A stretch of DNA of 7,635 nt from Candidatus Symbiobacter sp. (lineage in GTDB: Bacteria; Pseudomonadota; Alphaproteobacteria; Elsterales; Elsteraceae), in assembly GCA_030054015.1 (NCBI GenBank), contig JASGCR010000096.1, forward strand, positions 1-7,635, given 5' to 3'. The position numbers and the translations under genes are program-made. The notes beneath the pieces are model-generated. The model was not told where the DNA came from. It did no database searches and saw nothing but the letters and a program-made list of their open reading frames with translations. Of this stretch, positions 1-5,482 are shown piece by piece; position 1 is the stretch's first letter; the number at the start of each line of letters is the position of its first letter.

Positions 1-21
1 CCCCTTCTAAAGAAGGGGGGG
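1..21. repeat. C/G-run palindrome, truncated by the window edge
   Basis: CCCCTTCT (1-8) pairs with AGAAGGGG (11-18) around AA, and three further Gs would pair with bases outside the window. A related C7/G7 palindrome lies at 7518-7545, close to the right edge. Confidence 0.75.
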
Positions 22-34
22 TAAATAAATTTTC

Positions 35-74
35 GACTTAATCAGACCTTCCCTAGGGAACGTCCGAACAAGTC
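35..74. repeat. 40-bp imperfect palindrome, GACTTAATCAG family
   Basis: A 40-bp palindrome is centred between 54 and 55, with 16 of 20 possible pairs matching and arms starting GACTTAATCAGACCTTCCC. It is the same family as the palindrome at 7471-7510. Single arms are found at 233-253 and 331-352. Confidence 0.85.
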
Positions 75-94
75 CTTTTCAACAGAGCCGCGTC

Positions 95-212
95 TTTGCG
101 AGCGAAGCCTTTAGCTGCGAGCCGTAGGCGAAGCAGGCCGCAATCCAGAAAAATCTAGTAATTTCAGGATGTTACTGGATTGCTTCGCGGTTGCGATGCA
201 ACCGCTCGCAAA
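95..212. repeat. GCGAGCGAAG...CAATCCAG palindromic element
   Basis: Nested inverted arms can be read: TTTGCGAGCG (95-104) with CGCTCGCAAA (203-212), GCGAAGCA (128-135) with TGCTTCGC (181-188), and CAATCCAG (141-148) with CTGGATTG (175-182). The left side carries extra bases, including GGCCG at 136-140. Similar GCGAGCGAAG/CAATCC palindromes are widespread dispersed repeats in proteobacterial genomes. A T8 run follows at 217-224, so on the plus strand it could also act as a terminator for a gene to the left. Confidence 0.8.
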
Positions 213-232
213 TGCCATTTTTTTTGTTTTTG

Positions 233-253
233 GGACTTATTCAGAGCTTCCTT
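233..253. repeat. Single arm of the GACTTATTCAG repeat, copy a
   Basis: GGACTTATTCAGAGCTTCCT is one arm of the 40-bp palindrome family without its partner. With the arm at 331-352 it directly flanks the hairpin element at 254-319. Confidence 0.8.
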
Positions 254-319
254 AAAACTCCTGGGGGATTACCCGACTCGAAATATCCGTTACACGGATA
301 TTTCGGCGGGTAATGACGC
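254..319 (-). repeat. CGTCATT...CCCAGGAGTTTT hairpin element, copy A
   Basis: Read on the minus strand, this element starts GCGTCATTACCCG and ends CGGGTAATCCCCCAGGAG. ATTACCCG (268-275) pairs with CGGGTAAT (307-314). An inner stem of 12 bp pairs CGAAATATCCGT (279-290) with its complement at 294-305 around TAC. The outer sequence is shared with copy B at 7376-7441, but the inner stem is unrelated. It lies just past the pdxH stop and may act as a weak terminator or 3' stabiliser. Confidence 0.85.
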
Positions 320-330
320 TCCTGTTGTTA

Positions 331-352
331 GGACTTACTCAAACCTTCCTTA
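331..352. repeat. Single arm of the GACTTATTCAG repeat, copy b, containing the pdxH stop
   Basis: GGACTTACTCAAACCTTCCT plus TA matches the arm consensus with a few changes. Its last three bases (350-352) are the TAA stop codon of pdxH on the minus strand, so the repeat begins exactly at the end of the gene. Confidence 0.8.
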
Positions 353-1087
353 CGGATAGAGCATCCCCATCCGCCATCCCGCCGAACCGTCAGGGCCGGG
401 AAGGGCGTTAAAAACTAGCCGCTCATGCAGGCGATAGGGGCGGTCATGCCAAAATTCAAAAAAGACCGGCGCGAGGCGAAAGCCACTCCAATAAGGCGGG
501 CGCGGCACGACTGAATTGCCTTCGGGATAACGCTGTTGCAACTCACCCACCCGCGCCAATAAATCCTCCCGCCGCGGCAAAGGGGACGACTGATCCGAGG
601 CCCAGGCTCCGATTTGGGACAAATAAGGGCGGGAGTGAAAATATTCATCGGCTTCGTGATCCGCCACAAGTGTGACCGACCCCTCGATGCGAACCTGGCG
701 GCGCAGCGATTTCCAATGAAAACCAAGGGCGGCCTGGGGTGTCTTGCTCAGTTCTCTGCCTTTGGCACTGGTTAAATTGGTGTAGAACACCAGGCCGGCG
801 GGCGAAAAATCTTTTAACAAAACCAAACGCGACCGCGGAAAACCATTTTCCCCCAGCGTCGACAAGGTCATGGCATTGGCATCATTGATTTCGCTTTGAT
901 GCGCGTCATTCAACCAGTCCCCAAACAGATGGAAGGGCGTGTCCCCCCTGGTCTCCCCCCTGGTCTCCCCCCTGGCCTCGCCCCTGTTCTCCCCCCTGTT
1001 CTCCCCCCTGGCCGAGAGATAATTATTGTGAACCGAATCATCGGGATGTGATAAAGTTTTTAACAACGTATCGAACAGTCCAACCAT
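350..1087 (-). CDS. pdxH: Pyridoxamine/pyridoxine 5'-phosphate oxidase with a repeat-bearing N-terminal extension
   Basis: This cytoplasmic FMN enzyme oxidises pyridoxine or pyridoxamine 5'-phosphate to pyridoxal 5'-phosphate, the last step of vitamin B6 cofactor synthesis and salvage. Family blocks are visible in order: SRLVLLK near residue 86, FYTNL at 101-105, RRQVRIEG at 129-136, YFHSRP with SQIGAWASDQSS at 149-168, YWSGFR at 199-204, EFW at 211-213, and RPYRLHER at 216-223. R219 and H221 match the substrate-binding Arg and His of the E. coli enzyme. The protein ends in LYP, as alphaproteobacterial homologues do, so the C-terminus is intact. At 245 aa it is longer than the usual 195-220. 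The excess is residues 1-50, including six RGE(N/A/T)-type repeats at 27-50. The ATG at 1087 is the only one before residue 73, but no strong Shine-Dalgarno precedes it. The gene diverges from the dnaJ-like gene, and its stop codon lies inside a dispersed repeat. Confidence 0.96.
   Translation of the reverse strand: MVGLFDTLLKTLSHPDDSVHNNYLSARGENRGENRGEARGETRGETRGDTPFHLFGDWLNDAHQSEINDANAMTLSTLGENGFPRSRLVLLKDFSPAGLVFYTNLTSAKGRELSKTPQAALGFHWKSLRRQVRIEGSVTLVADHEADEYFHSRPYLSQIGAWASDQSSPLPRREDLLARVGELQQRYPEGNSVVPRPPYWSGFRLAPVFFEFWHDRPYRLHERLVFNALPGPDGSAGWRMGMLYP
938..1009 (-). repeat. Six 12-bp tandem repeats inside pdxH
   Basis: Six contiguous 12-bp units encode residues 27-50 of PdxH as RGEN, RGEN, RGEA, RGET, RGET and RGDT. 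The coding-strand unit is AGGGGGGAGAMC with few changes; the third unit has AGGGGCGAGGCC. Each unit is four codons, so gain or loss of units keeps the frame. The coding strand has five G6 tracts and one G4 tract at regular spacing, which could form a G-quadruplex; that is inference. Confidence 0.95.
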
Positions 1088-1160
1088 TAGGAGATTCTTT
1101 CAAAAATAGGGTCAATTGCGTAAAAGGAAGATGTGATCGCGTACAACGTCCGAATTTCTG

Positions 1161-1180
1161 TTATGATCCTCTCATCATAA
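1161..1180. promoter_or_regulatory. Symmetric AT-rich inverted repeat between divergent genes
   Basis: A 7-bp inverted repeat (TTATGAT, six-base spacer, ATCATAA) lies in the 190-base pdxH/dnaJ-like intergenic region. Each arm contains TATGAT, a good sigma70 -10 match, one on each strand facing outward. No convincing -35 box is found 16-18 bases upstream of either. It may be a pair of divergent -10 elements or an operator for a dimeric regulator. Nothing else in 1088-1277 is clearly a regulatory site. Confidence 0.3.
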
Positions 1181-1277
1181 TACCAACCCAATCTAAAGGG
1201 TACTCCGCGACTCACACCGAGGGTTACCCCCGCGCTTATTTATATGGTAAAAATTTCGTATCAGTTAGGGCTAAACC

Positions 1278-2366
1278 ATGCGTAATCCTTATGATGTTTT
1301 GGGGGTCGAGCAAGCTGCATCGCCTGAAACCATTAAACACGCTTATCGCAAATTGGTAAAACAATTTCATCCCGATCTGCATCCTGGCGACGCGGCGATC
1401 GAGGCACGATTCAAGGAAATTTCCGCCGCTTATGATTTATTGTCGGATGCCAAAAAGCGGGAACGCTTTGATCGCGGAGAAATTGATGCCAATGGCAGCG
1501 AACGCGGCGGGATGCGAGGGGGCCGACCAGGGGGCGCGGGCGGGTTTCAAGCGGGCTTTGGCGGCGGACGGGCGGGGCCAGGGTTTAATCCTGGGGTTAA
1601 TCCTGGGTTTAATCCAGGATTTAATCCGCATTTCAACCAGGGCTTTGGCGGCGGGCGCGGTGGTGCTGGGGGCGGCCCCAGTGGCACTCCTGGCGGCACC
1701 CCTGGCGGCGGCACCGCTGGGGGCCCCGATATTGATGATATCTTTGACATGTTCAAAAGGCGGGGCGGCGTTGGCGGCGGTGCCGGTGATTTCGCCGGGG
1801 CGGGCGGGGCCTCCCCGGGTCGCCGCGGGTCGGACATTAATTATGCCCTGACGATTGATTTCAAATCCGCCGCCCTGGGCAGCAAACGCCGCCTGTCCAT
1901 GCCGGATAAAAAAGATTTGGACATTGTTATCCCGCCTGGCACCGAAGACGGGGCGACTTTGCGGCTGCGCGGTCAGGGACAACCAGGCTTTGGCGGCGAG
2001 CCGGATGGCGATGCCATGATCCAAATCCAGGTTGAACCGCATTTGTTTTTCGAGCGACGCGGCCCCGACATTCATCTTGAGGTGCCAGTGACGCTTGACG
2101 AGGCCGTCTTGGGAGCCACCATCACCGTCCCCACCTTGGAAGGCACCGTCTCGGTCAAAGTCCCCAAAGGATCAAACAGCGGCACGATTCTGCGCCTGCG
2201 TCAACGCGGCATCCAACATGCGCGCAACAAGGATCGCGGCGACCAATATGTTAAATTGGTGGTGATTTTGCCCGATATGATCGATAATGATCTTGCGCAA
2301 TTTCTCGAAAAGTGGAAAAAAGAACATTCCTACCACGTTCGCGCCCGTTTGGGCGTTGACCGTTAA
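1278..2366 (+). CDS. CbpA/DnaJ-type J-domain co-chaperone lacking the zinc finger
   Basis: This is a cytoplasmic Hsp40 that would bind unfolded protein and stimulate the ATPase of DnaK through its J domain. The J domain spans about residues 4-67 with the essential HPD at 31-33 (context KQFHPDLHPGD). A long Gly-rich G/F linker follows at about 71-180, containing five NPGF-like repeats, TPGG repeats and a DIFDMF segment at 144-149 like the DIF motif of DnaJ linkers. The C-terminal substrate-binding domains run from about 184 to 350 (VIPPGTEDGATLRLRGQG, then VPVTLDEAVLGA and VKVPKGSNSGT). The four CxxCxGxG zinc-binding motifs of true DnaJ are absent, so it is a class B (CbpA-like) protein. At 362 aa it is longer than E. 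coli CbpA (about 306), mainly in the linker. An AGGG about eight bases before the ATG is a weak ribosome binding site. fabI begins 42 bases after its stop, suggesting co-transcription. Confidence 0.93.
   Translation: MRNPYDVLGVEQAASPETIKHAYRKLVKQFHPDLHPGDAAIEARFKEISAAYDLLSDAKKRERFDRGEIDANGSERGGMRGGRPGGAGGFQAGFGGGRAGPGFNPGVNPGFNPGFNPHFNQGFGGGRGGAGGGPSGTPGGTPGGGTAGGPDIDDIFDMFKRRGGVGGGAGDFAGAGGASPGRRGSDINYALTIDFKSAALGSKRRLSMPDKKDLDIVIPPGTEDGATLRLRGQGQPGFGGEPDGDAMIQIQVEPHLFFERRGPDIHLEVPVTLDEAVLGATITVPTLEGTVSVKVPKGSNSGTILRLRQRGIQHARNKDRGDQYVKLVVILPDMIDNDLAQFLEKWKKEHSYHVRARLGVDR
1584..1643 (+). repeat. Five degenerate 12-bp tandem repeats in the dnaJ-like linker
   Basis: Five four-codon units encode FNPG, VNPG, FNPG, FNPH and FNQG (residues 103-122). 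The DNA unit is close to GTTTAATCCTGG and the last two units have diverged most. The period is the same 12 bp as the repeat in pdxH, but the unit sequence is unrelated. Gly/Phe linkers tolerate length change, so this is probably a replication-slippage expansion. Confidence 0.9.
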
Positions 2367-2408
2367 GCTATCCCGTTCAGTCCATTGCTCTTTTCAAAGG
2401 GTTTTACC

Positions 2409-3278
2409 ATGTCACAGCATAATAATGATCCCCATAACGCGTCCAATGGACAAACCGACCGGCGCAGCGGAAAATTAATGGCGGGCAAACGCGGCCTGAT
2501 TATGGGGGTCGCCAATGATCGCTCAATCGCCTGGGGCATTGCCAAATTATTGTCCGAACATGGGGCCGAACTGGCCTTTTCCTACCAGGGCGAGGCGTTG
2601 GGCAAGCGGGTGAAACCCTTGGCCGCCCAGATTGGGGCCGAATTGGTTTTGGAATGCGATGTCAGCCGTGACGAGTCGATTGCCGGATTGTTCAAACAGT
2701 TACAGGAAAAATGGGATCATCTTGATTTCGTTGTTCACGCCATTGGCTTTGCCGATAAAGAAGATTTGAAAGGCCCGTATTACAAGGTCAGCCGCGCCAA
2801 TTTCGCGCTTGCCCTCGATATTTCTTGCTATTCCTTTACCGCCGTCGCCCAAGCCGCCATACCCATGATGAAAAATGGCGGCAGTTTGTTAACCCTAACC
2901 TATTTGGGAGCCGAACGGGTGATGCCGCATTACAATGTCATGGGCGTCGCCAAAGCAGCATTAGAGGCATCGGTGCGTTATATGGCGGTTGATCTCGGCG
3001 GCCAAAATATCCGCGTCAATGGCTTGTCAGCTGGACCGATCAAAACCCTGGCCGCGTCCGGCATTGGCGATTTCCGCTATATCTTGAAATGGAACCAATA
3101 TAATTCGCCATTAAAACGCAACGTGTCTTTGGAGGATGTGGCCGGAGCCGGATTGTATTTATTGTCCGATTTGTCATCGGGCGTTACCGGCGAAATCCAC
3201 CATGTCGATAGCGGCTATCACATTGTCGGCATGAAGGCCATCGACGCGCCCGATATTTCGTTGGTGAATGGGGATTGA
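2409..3278 (+). CDS. fabI: Enoyl-[acyl-carrier-protein] reductase (NADH)
   Basis: FabI reduces trans-2-enoyl-ACP to acyl-ACP, the final step of each type II fatty acid elongation cycle, in the cytoplasm. It is a short-chain dehydrogenase fold. The dinucleotide-binding segment GVANDRSIAWG is at residues 33-43, and AIGFAD near 111-116 covers the position of E. coli Gly93, where triclosan-resistance changes occur. The catalytic Tyr-X6-Lys is Y175 and K182, with the second FabI tyrosine at Y165 (TYLGAER). SAGPIKTLAASGI matches the flexible substrate-binding loop. The start is ATG 2409, preceded by AAAGGG seven bases upstream; a TTG at 2385 is also in frame but less likely. The 289-aa product carries about 24 extra polar N-terminal residues (Asn, His and Gln rich) compared with typical 260-275 aa enzymes. 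It lies 42 bases behind the dnaJ-like gene, and its TGA overlaps a TTGACA promoter box. Confidence 0.97.
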   Translation: MSQHNNDPHNASNGQTDRRSGKLMAGKRGLIMGVANDRSIAWGIAKLLSEHGAELAFSYQGEALGKRVKPLAAQIGAELVLECDVSRDESIAGLFKQLQEKWDHLDFVVHAIGFADKEDLKGPYYKVSRANFALALDISCYSFTAVAQAAIPMMKNGGSLLTLTYLGAERVMPHYNVMGVAKAALEASVRYMAVDLGGQNIRVNGLSAGPIKTLAASGIGDFRYILKWNQYNSPLKRNVSLEDVAGAGLYLLSDLSSGVTGEIHHVDSGYHIVGMKAIDAPDISLVNGD

Positions 3279-3305
3279 CAATGAAAGGGAAATCCGTACT
3301 ATATA
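3275..3305 (+). promoter_or_regulatory. Sigma70-like promoter 1 for the unknown ORF pair
   Basis: A perfect TTGACA (3275-3280) overlaps the fabI stop codon. It is followed by TACTAT at 3297-3302 (16-base spacer), with TATATA just after it. The -10 match is only four of six, so the exact hexamer is uncertain. It points toward the 70-aa ORF. Confidence 0.5.
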
Positions 3306-3309
3306 CCGC

Positions 3310-3338
3310 TTGACAATTGCAGAGTTGAATGGAATACT
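3310..3338 (+). promoter_or_regulatory. Sigma70-like promoter 2 for the unknown ORF pair
   Basis: A second perfect TTGACA (3310-3315) is followed after exactly 17 bases by AATACT (3333-3338), four of six matches to TATAAT. Its -35 box lies 35 bases downstream of the first. The predicted start near 3345 would leave a leader of about 55 bases before the 70-aa ORF. Confidence 0.55.
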
Positions 3339-3370
3339 TCGCACATCAGGGGGAGATGTATCCCGCGAAG
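3337..3370 (+). other. Hairpin in the leader of the 70-aa ORF
   Basis: The segment can fold as CTTCGC (3337-3342) with GCGAAG (3365-3370), and inside it ACATC (3343-3347) with GATGT (3355-3359), leaving a five-base bulge. The loop contains G5, which resembles a ribosome binding site and could alternatively pair with CCC at 3362-3364. Transcripts from promoter 1 would carry the whole hairpin; those from promoter 2 would probably miss its 5' edge. Confidence 0.4.
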
Positions 3371-3412
3371 CAAATTATGCAAAAAGAAAAGGACGAGGCA
3401 AATGGCGAATAA
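3356..3412 (+). CDS. Possible 18-codon leader ORF overlapping the next start
   Basis: An ATG at 3356 opens an 18-codon frame (MYPAKQIMQKEKDEANGE) whose TAA lies 11 bases inside the following 70-aa ORF. The G-rich AGGGGG upstream ends only two bases before this ATG, closer than a normal Shine-Dalgarno, so initiation may be poor. The stop/start overlap would suit translational coupling. I do not recognise the peptide and coding status is unproven. Confidence 0.2.
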   Translation: MYPAKQIMQKEKDEANGE

Positions 3413-3614
3413 ATCGAATGATTCAGCAACCCATATTGATTTAGACCGTGACGAATGGGTTAGTTTCGGCGAATATAATAAAGAAAAAGCCGAAAAATAT
3501 GTTTTGGATCGTGCAAGGGAGAGTTTTCCTTCCAACACGGAGATTTCGCCTGACCTTCATACAAGACCGGGCCTAACCGATGCCCAAGTGCGCTTTATTT
3601 TGGGCAGGAAATAA
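3402..3614 (+). CDS. Hypothetical 70-aa acidic protein
   Basis: I do not recognise this small protein. It begins MANKSNDSATHIDLDRDEW, is hydrophilic with many Asp, Glu, Lys and Arg residues, has no signal peptide, membrane segment or Cys, and ends LTDAQVRFILGRK. Coding is supported by a good AAGGA eight bases before the ATG, two TTGACA-type promoters upstream and a clean stop. The codon use is more AT-rich than in the flanking fabI and aroC. It is the first of two unknown ORFs between fabI and aroC, and 87 or 93 bases separate it from the second depending on that gene's start. A small regulator or antitoxin-like protein is possible, but nothing specific supports that. Confidence 0.6.
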   Translation: MANKSNDSATHIDLDRDEWVSFGEYNKEKAEKYVLDRARESFPSNTEISPDLHTRPGLTDAQVRFILGRK

Positions 3615-3641
3615 GCAGATTTCGGTCTCATAAACGCTCAT

Positions 3642-3677
3642 GCGCTTTTAAGCAAAAAAAGTGCGACGTATTTTCTT
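3642..3677 (+). terminator. Weak hairpin with T-rich tail after the 70-aa ORF
   Basis: GCGCTTTT (3642-3649) can pair with AAAAGTGC (3657-3664), including one G-T pair, around a seven-base loop. An interrupted T-rich stretch follows at about 3669-3677. The stem is short and AT-rich, so it would be a partial attenuator at best. Confidence 0.2.
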
Positions 3678-3707
3678 TGCCTTAAAAAAATAATTCAGGG
3701 GATGATG

Positions 3708-4304
3708 ATGACGCAAAACGGCCAGCCCTCAGGCTCATCGGGTGAGGAGCTTAAGCTCAAAAGACCGGAATCCTTTTATGAGATTTTTATCCAATGCGTT
3801 GAGATTATATCGCGGGATAGCGGATTCAACTTAACCTGCAATCCTAAGTTATTTAAGAGTATCGTCACAGGGGTTGAGTTTGAGTTAAGGCGACATTACC
3901 CCAACATCAAGGGACATAGTGCCGTAAAATGGGCAGCACATCTTTGCTCGGCCATTCATCATGTCCGTCCTGTCCACTTTTCGTTAGAACAGTATCCCGA
4001 ACCCACTCAGACACCGGAACGGGAATTTCAGCTTAACAGTGAAATTGGCATCACCTTCGCCATACAACTTATGGAAAGGGAATACCGAATGCTTTTGCTT
4101 GAGAAGCAAAGAATAAAACAAGATGAAATTGTCTTTGCGCAGCGTTCTGAATTTTTAGAACTGCTGAACCAGACATTTTTCAAGGTTCCCTATACCATCA
4201 ACAACCAAGGCAATAAAATCAACCCGATGGTTTTAACCTTAATGTTCGAATCTTTTCTCGAAGGCCGTTATCCGAATGTGATAAAAGAAGGCTCGAATTG
4301 GTGA
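3708..4304 (+). CDS. Hypothetical protein, about 198 aa
   Basis: I do not recognise the family. Three consecutive ATG codons (3702, 3705, 3708) open the frame. The CAGGGG box ends at 3701, so only the third ATG has normal spacing (six bases) and I chose it. The product is soluble-looking, without signal peptide or membrane span. The N-terminal 20 residues are polar. An apparently alpha-helical region follows (FYEIFIQCVEIISRDSG, then VEFELRRHYPNIKGH and WAAHLCSAIHHV), then a Pro/Glu-rich link (EQYPEPTQTPERE). A charged helix comes next (IQLMEREYRMLLLEKQRIKQ), possibly a short coiled coil. The C-terminus reads INPMVLTLMFESFLEGRYPN. Base composition is more AT-rich than in fabI or aroC. With the 70-aa ORF it forms a likely two-gene accessory unit. 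The reading frame length and ribosome binding site support coding. Confidence 0.75.
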   Translation: MTQNGQPSGSSGEELKLKRPESFYEIFIQCVEIISRDSGFNLTCNPKLFKSIVTGVEFELRRHYPNIKGHSAVKWAAHLCSAIHHVRPVHFSLEQYPEPTQTPEREFQLNSEIGITFAIQLMEREYRMLLLEKQRIKQDEIVFAQRSEFLELLNQTFFKVPYTINNQGNKINPMVLTLMFESFLEGRYPNVIKEGSNW

Positions 4305-4344
4305 TATAACAAAAACAGACAACACCACGCACGAGTACCCGCAA

Positions 4345-5454
4345 TTGGCCTCTAATTCCTTTGGCAATATTTTCCGTTTTACGACCTGGGGCGAAAGCCA
4401 CGGCCCAGCGATTGGCTGTGTCATAGACGGTGTGCCGCCGCTTATCCCCTTATCCGAATCCGACATCCAACCTTGGCTGGATCGTCGCCGGCCAGGGCAA
4501 TCGCGCCACACCACCCAACGCCAGGAATCTGACCAGGTGCGCATCTTGTCGGGGGTGTTTGACGGCCTCACCACCGGCACACCGATTTCCCTCATCATCG
4601 ATAACGAAGACCAACGCAGCAAAGATTATTCCGACATTAAAGACAAATACCGTCCCGGCCATGCCGATTATGTCTATCAACAAAAATATGGCATCCGCGA
4701 TTATCGTGGCGGCGGGCGGTCATCGGCGCGGGAGACCGCCATGCGGGTGGCGGCGGGCGCGGTGGCGCGGCGGATTTTGACCGAGGCATGGGGAAAAAAA
4801 TTCACCCTGCGCGGGGCTTTGGTGCAAATGGGCAGCGACCGCATCAATCCGGAAAATTTCAATTGGGATGAAACGGCAAAAAACCCGTTTTGGTGTCCGG
4901 ATGCGGCGGCGGCGGCGCGGTGGGAAAGCTTGCTCGATGCCACGCGCAAACAGGGTTCTTCCCTGGGCGCGGTGATTGCCCTCGAAGCCCTGGGCGTACC
5001 GGTGGGATTGGGCGAGCCGATCTATCAAAAATTGGATGGCGATTTGGCTGCCGCCCTGATGTCGATCAATGCGGTCAAAGGGGTCGAGATTGGCGATGGC
5101 TTTGCCGCCGCCGCCCGGCATGGCGAAGAAAATGCCGATGAAATGCGCATGGGCCCCCAGGGCGCGGTGGAATTTCTGTCCAACCATGCGGGCGGCATTT
5201 TGGGCGGCATTAGCACCGGCCAGCCCATCACGGCGAGATTCGCGGTCAAACCGACCAGTTCCATCCTCACCCCCCGCCGTACCATCACGCAACAAGGCGA
5301 AAATGCCGACATCCGCACCACCGGCCGCCATGATCCCTGTGTTGGCATCCGCGCCGTGCCGGTGGGCGAGGCGATGATGGCCTGTGTCCTGGCCGATGCT
5401 TATCTACACTCCCGCGCCACCGGCCGCATCGCCGCGACAGCGCACCTCTCATGA
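4345..5454 (+). CDS. aroC: Chorismate synthase, TTG start
   Basis: AroC converts 5-enolpyruvylshikimate 3-phosphate to chorismate using reduced FMN. It is the last shikimate-pathway step and feeds aromatic amino acid and folate synthesis. All family signatures are present: GESHGPAIGCVIDGVP at residues 16-31 (H19), RRRPGQSRHTTQRQ at 47-60, YRPGHADYVYQQKYG at 102-116, RGGGRSSARETAMR at 121-134, SNHAGGILGGISTGQP at 279-294, and RHDPC at 328-332 (second active-site His, H329). The 369-aa length is normal. The start must be the TTG at 4345, because the product then begins (M)ASNSFGNIFR exactly like homologues. The frame is open upstream only to a TAA at 4282-4284, with no ATG or GTG. No clear Shine-Dalgarno precedes it, so expression may rely on the upstream ORF, which ends 40 bases before. 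tadA follows almost immediately. Confidence 0.97.
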   Translation: MASNSFGNIFRFTTWGESHGPAIGCVIDGVPPLIPLSESDIQPWLDRRRPGQSRHTTQRQESDQVRILSGVFDGLTTGTPISLIIDNEDQRSKDYSDIKDKYRPGHADYVYQQKYGIRDYRGGGRSSARETAMRVAAGAVARRILTEAWGKKFTLRGALVQMGSDRINPENFNWDETAKNPFWCPDAAAAARWESLLDATRKQGSSLGAVIALEALGVPVGLGEPIYQKLDGDLAAALMSINAVKGVEIGDGFAAAARHGEENADEMRMGPQGAVEFLSNHAGGILGGISTGQPITARFAVKPTSSILTPRRTITQQGENADIRTTGRHDPCVGIRAVPVGEAMMACVLADAYLHSRATGRIAATAHLS

Positions 5455-5482
5455 CCCTCTCACCCCCATGACCCTCTCACCC
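5451..5482 (+). repeat. 17-bp tandem duplication at the aroC/tadA junction
   Basis: ATGACCCTCTCACCC occurs at 5451-5465 and again at 5468-5482, separated by CC, a period of 17 bp. The first copy contains the aroC TGA within ATGA, and the second supplies the in-frame tadA ATG. Because 17 is not a multiple of three, the first ATG is out of frame for tadA. Confidence 0.9.

Noticed and set aside
1..349. CRISPR array or tRNA in the repeat-rich left flank
   Set aside because: The repeats are palindromes of different types with no regular repeat-spacer period, and no cloverleaf or CCA-end pattern is present.
1048..1359. Plus-strand ORF of 103 codons spanning the pdxH start and the dnaJ-like start
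   Set aside because: It overlaps two well-supported genes in other frames and has no resemblance to a protein family; the intergenic part is better explained as regulatory DNA.
1437..2075. Long antisense ORF of 212 codons opposite the dnaJ-like gene
   Set aside because: It is a shadow of a GC-rich Gly-coding strand: Ala/Pro/Arg-rich, with no recognisable domain and no ribosome binding site, opposite a clear DnaJ-type protein.
3299..3538. Antisense ORF of 79 codons opposite the 70-aa ORF
   Set aside because: It opposes a frame with better start signals and promoters, and has no convincing ribosome binding site of its own.
4720..5331. Antisense ORF of 203 codons opposite aroC
   Set aside because: Low-complexity Arg/Ala/Gly translation produced by the GC-rich codons of a fully conserved aroC.
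5384..5467. Upstream extension of tadA inside aroC
   Set aside because: The extra 28 residues are Pro-rich and unlike TadA N-termini; they simply read the end of aroC in another frame.
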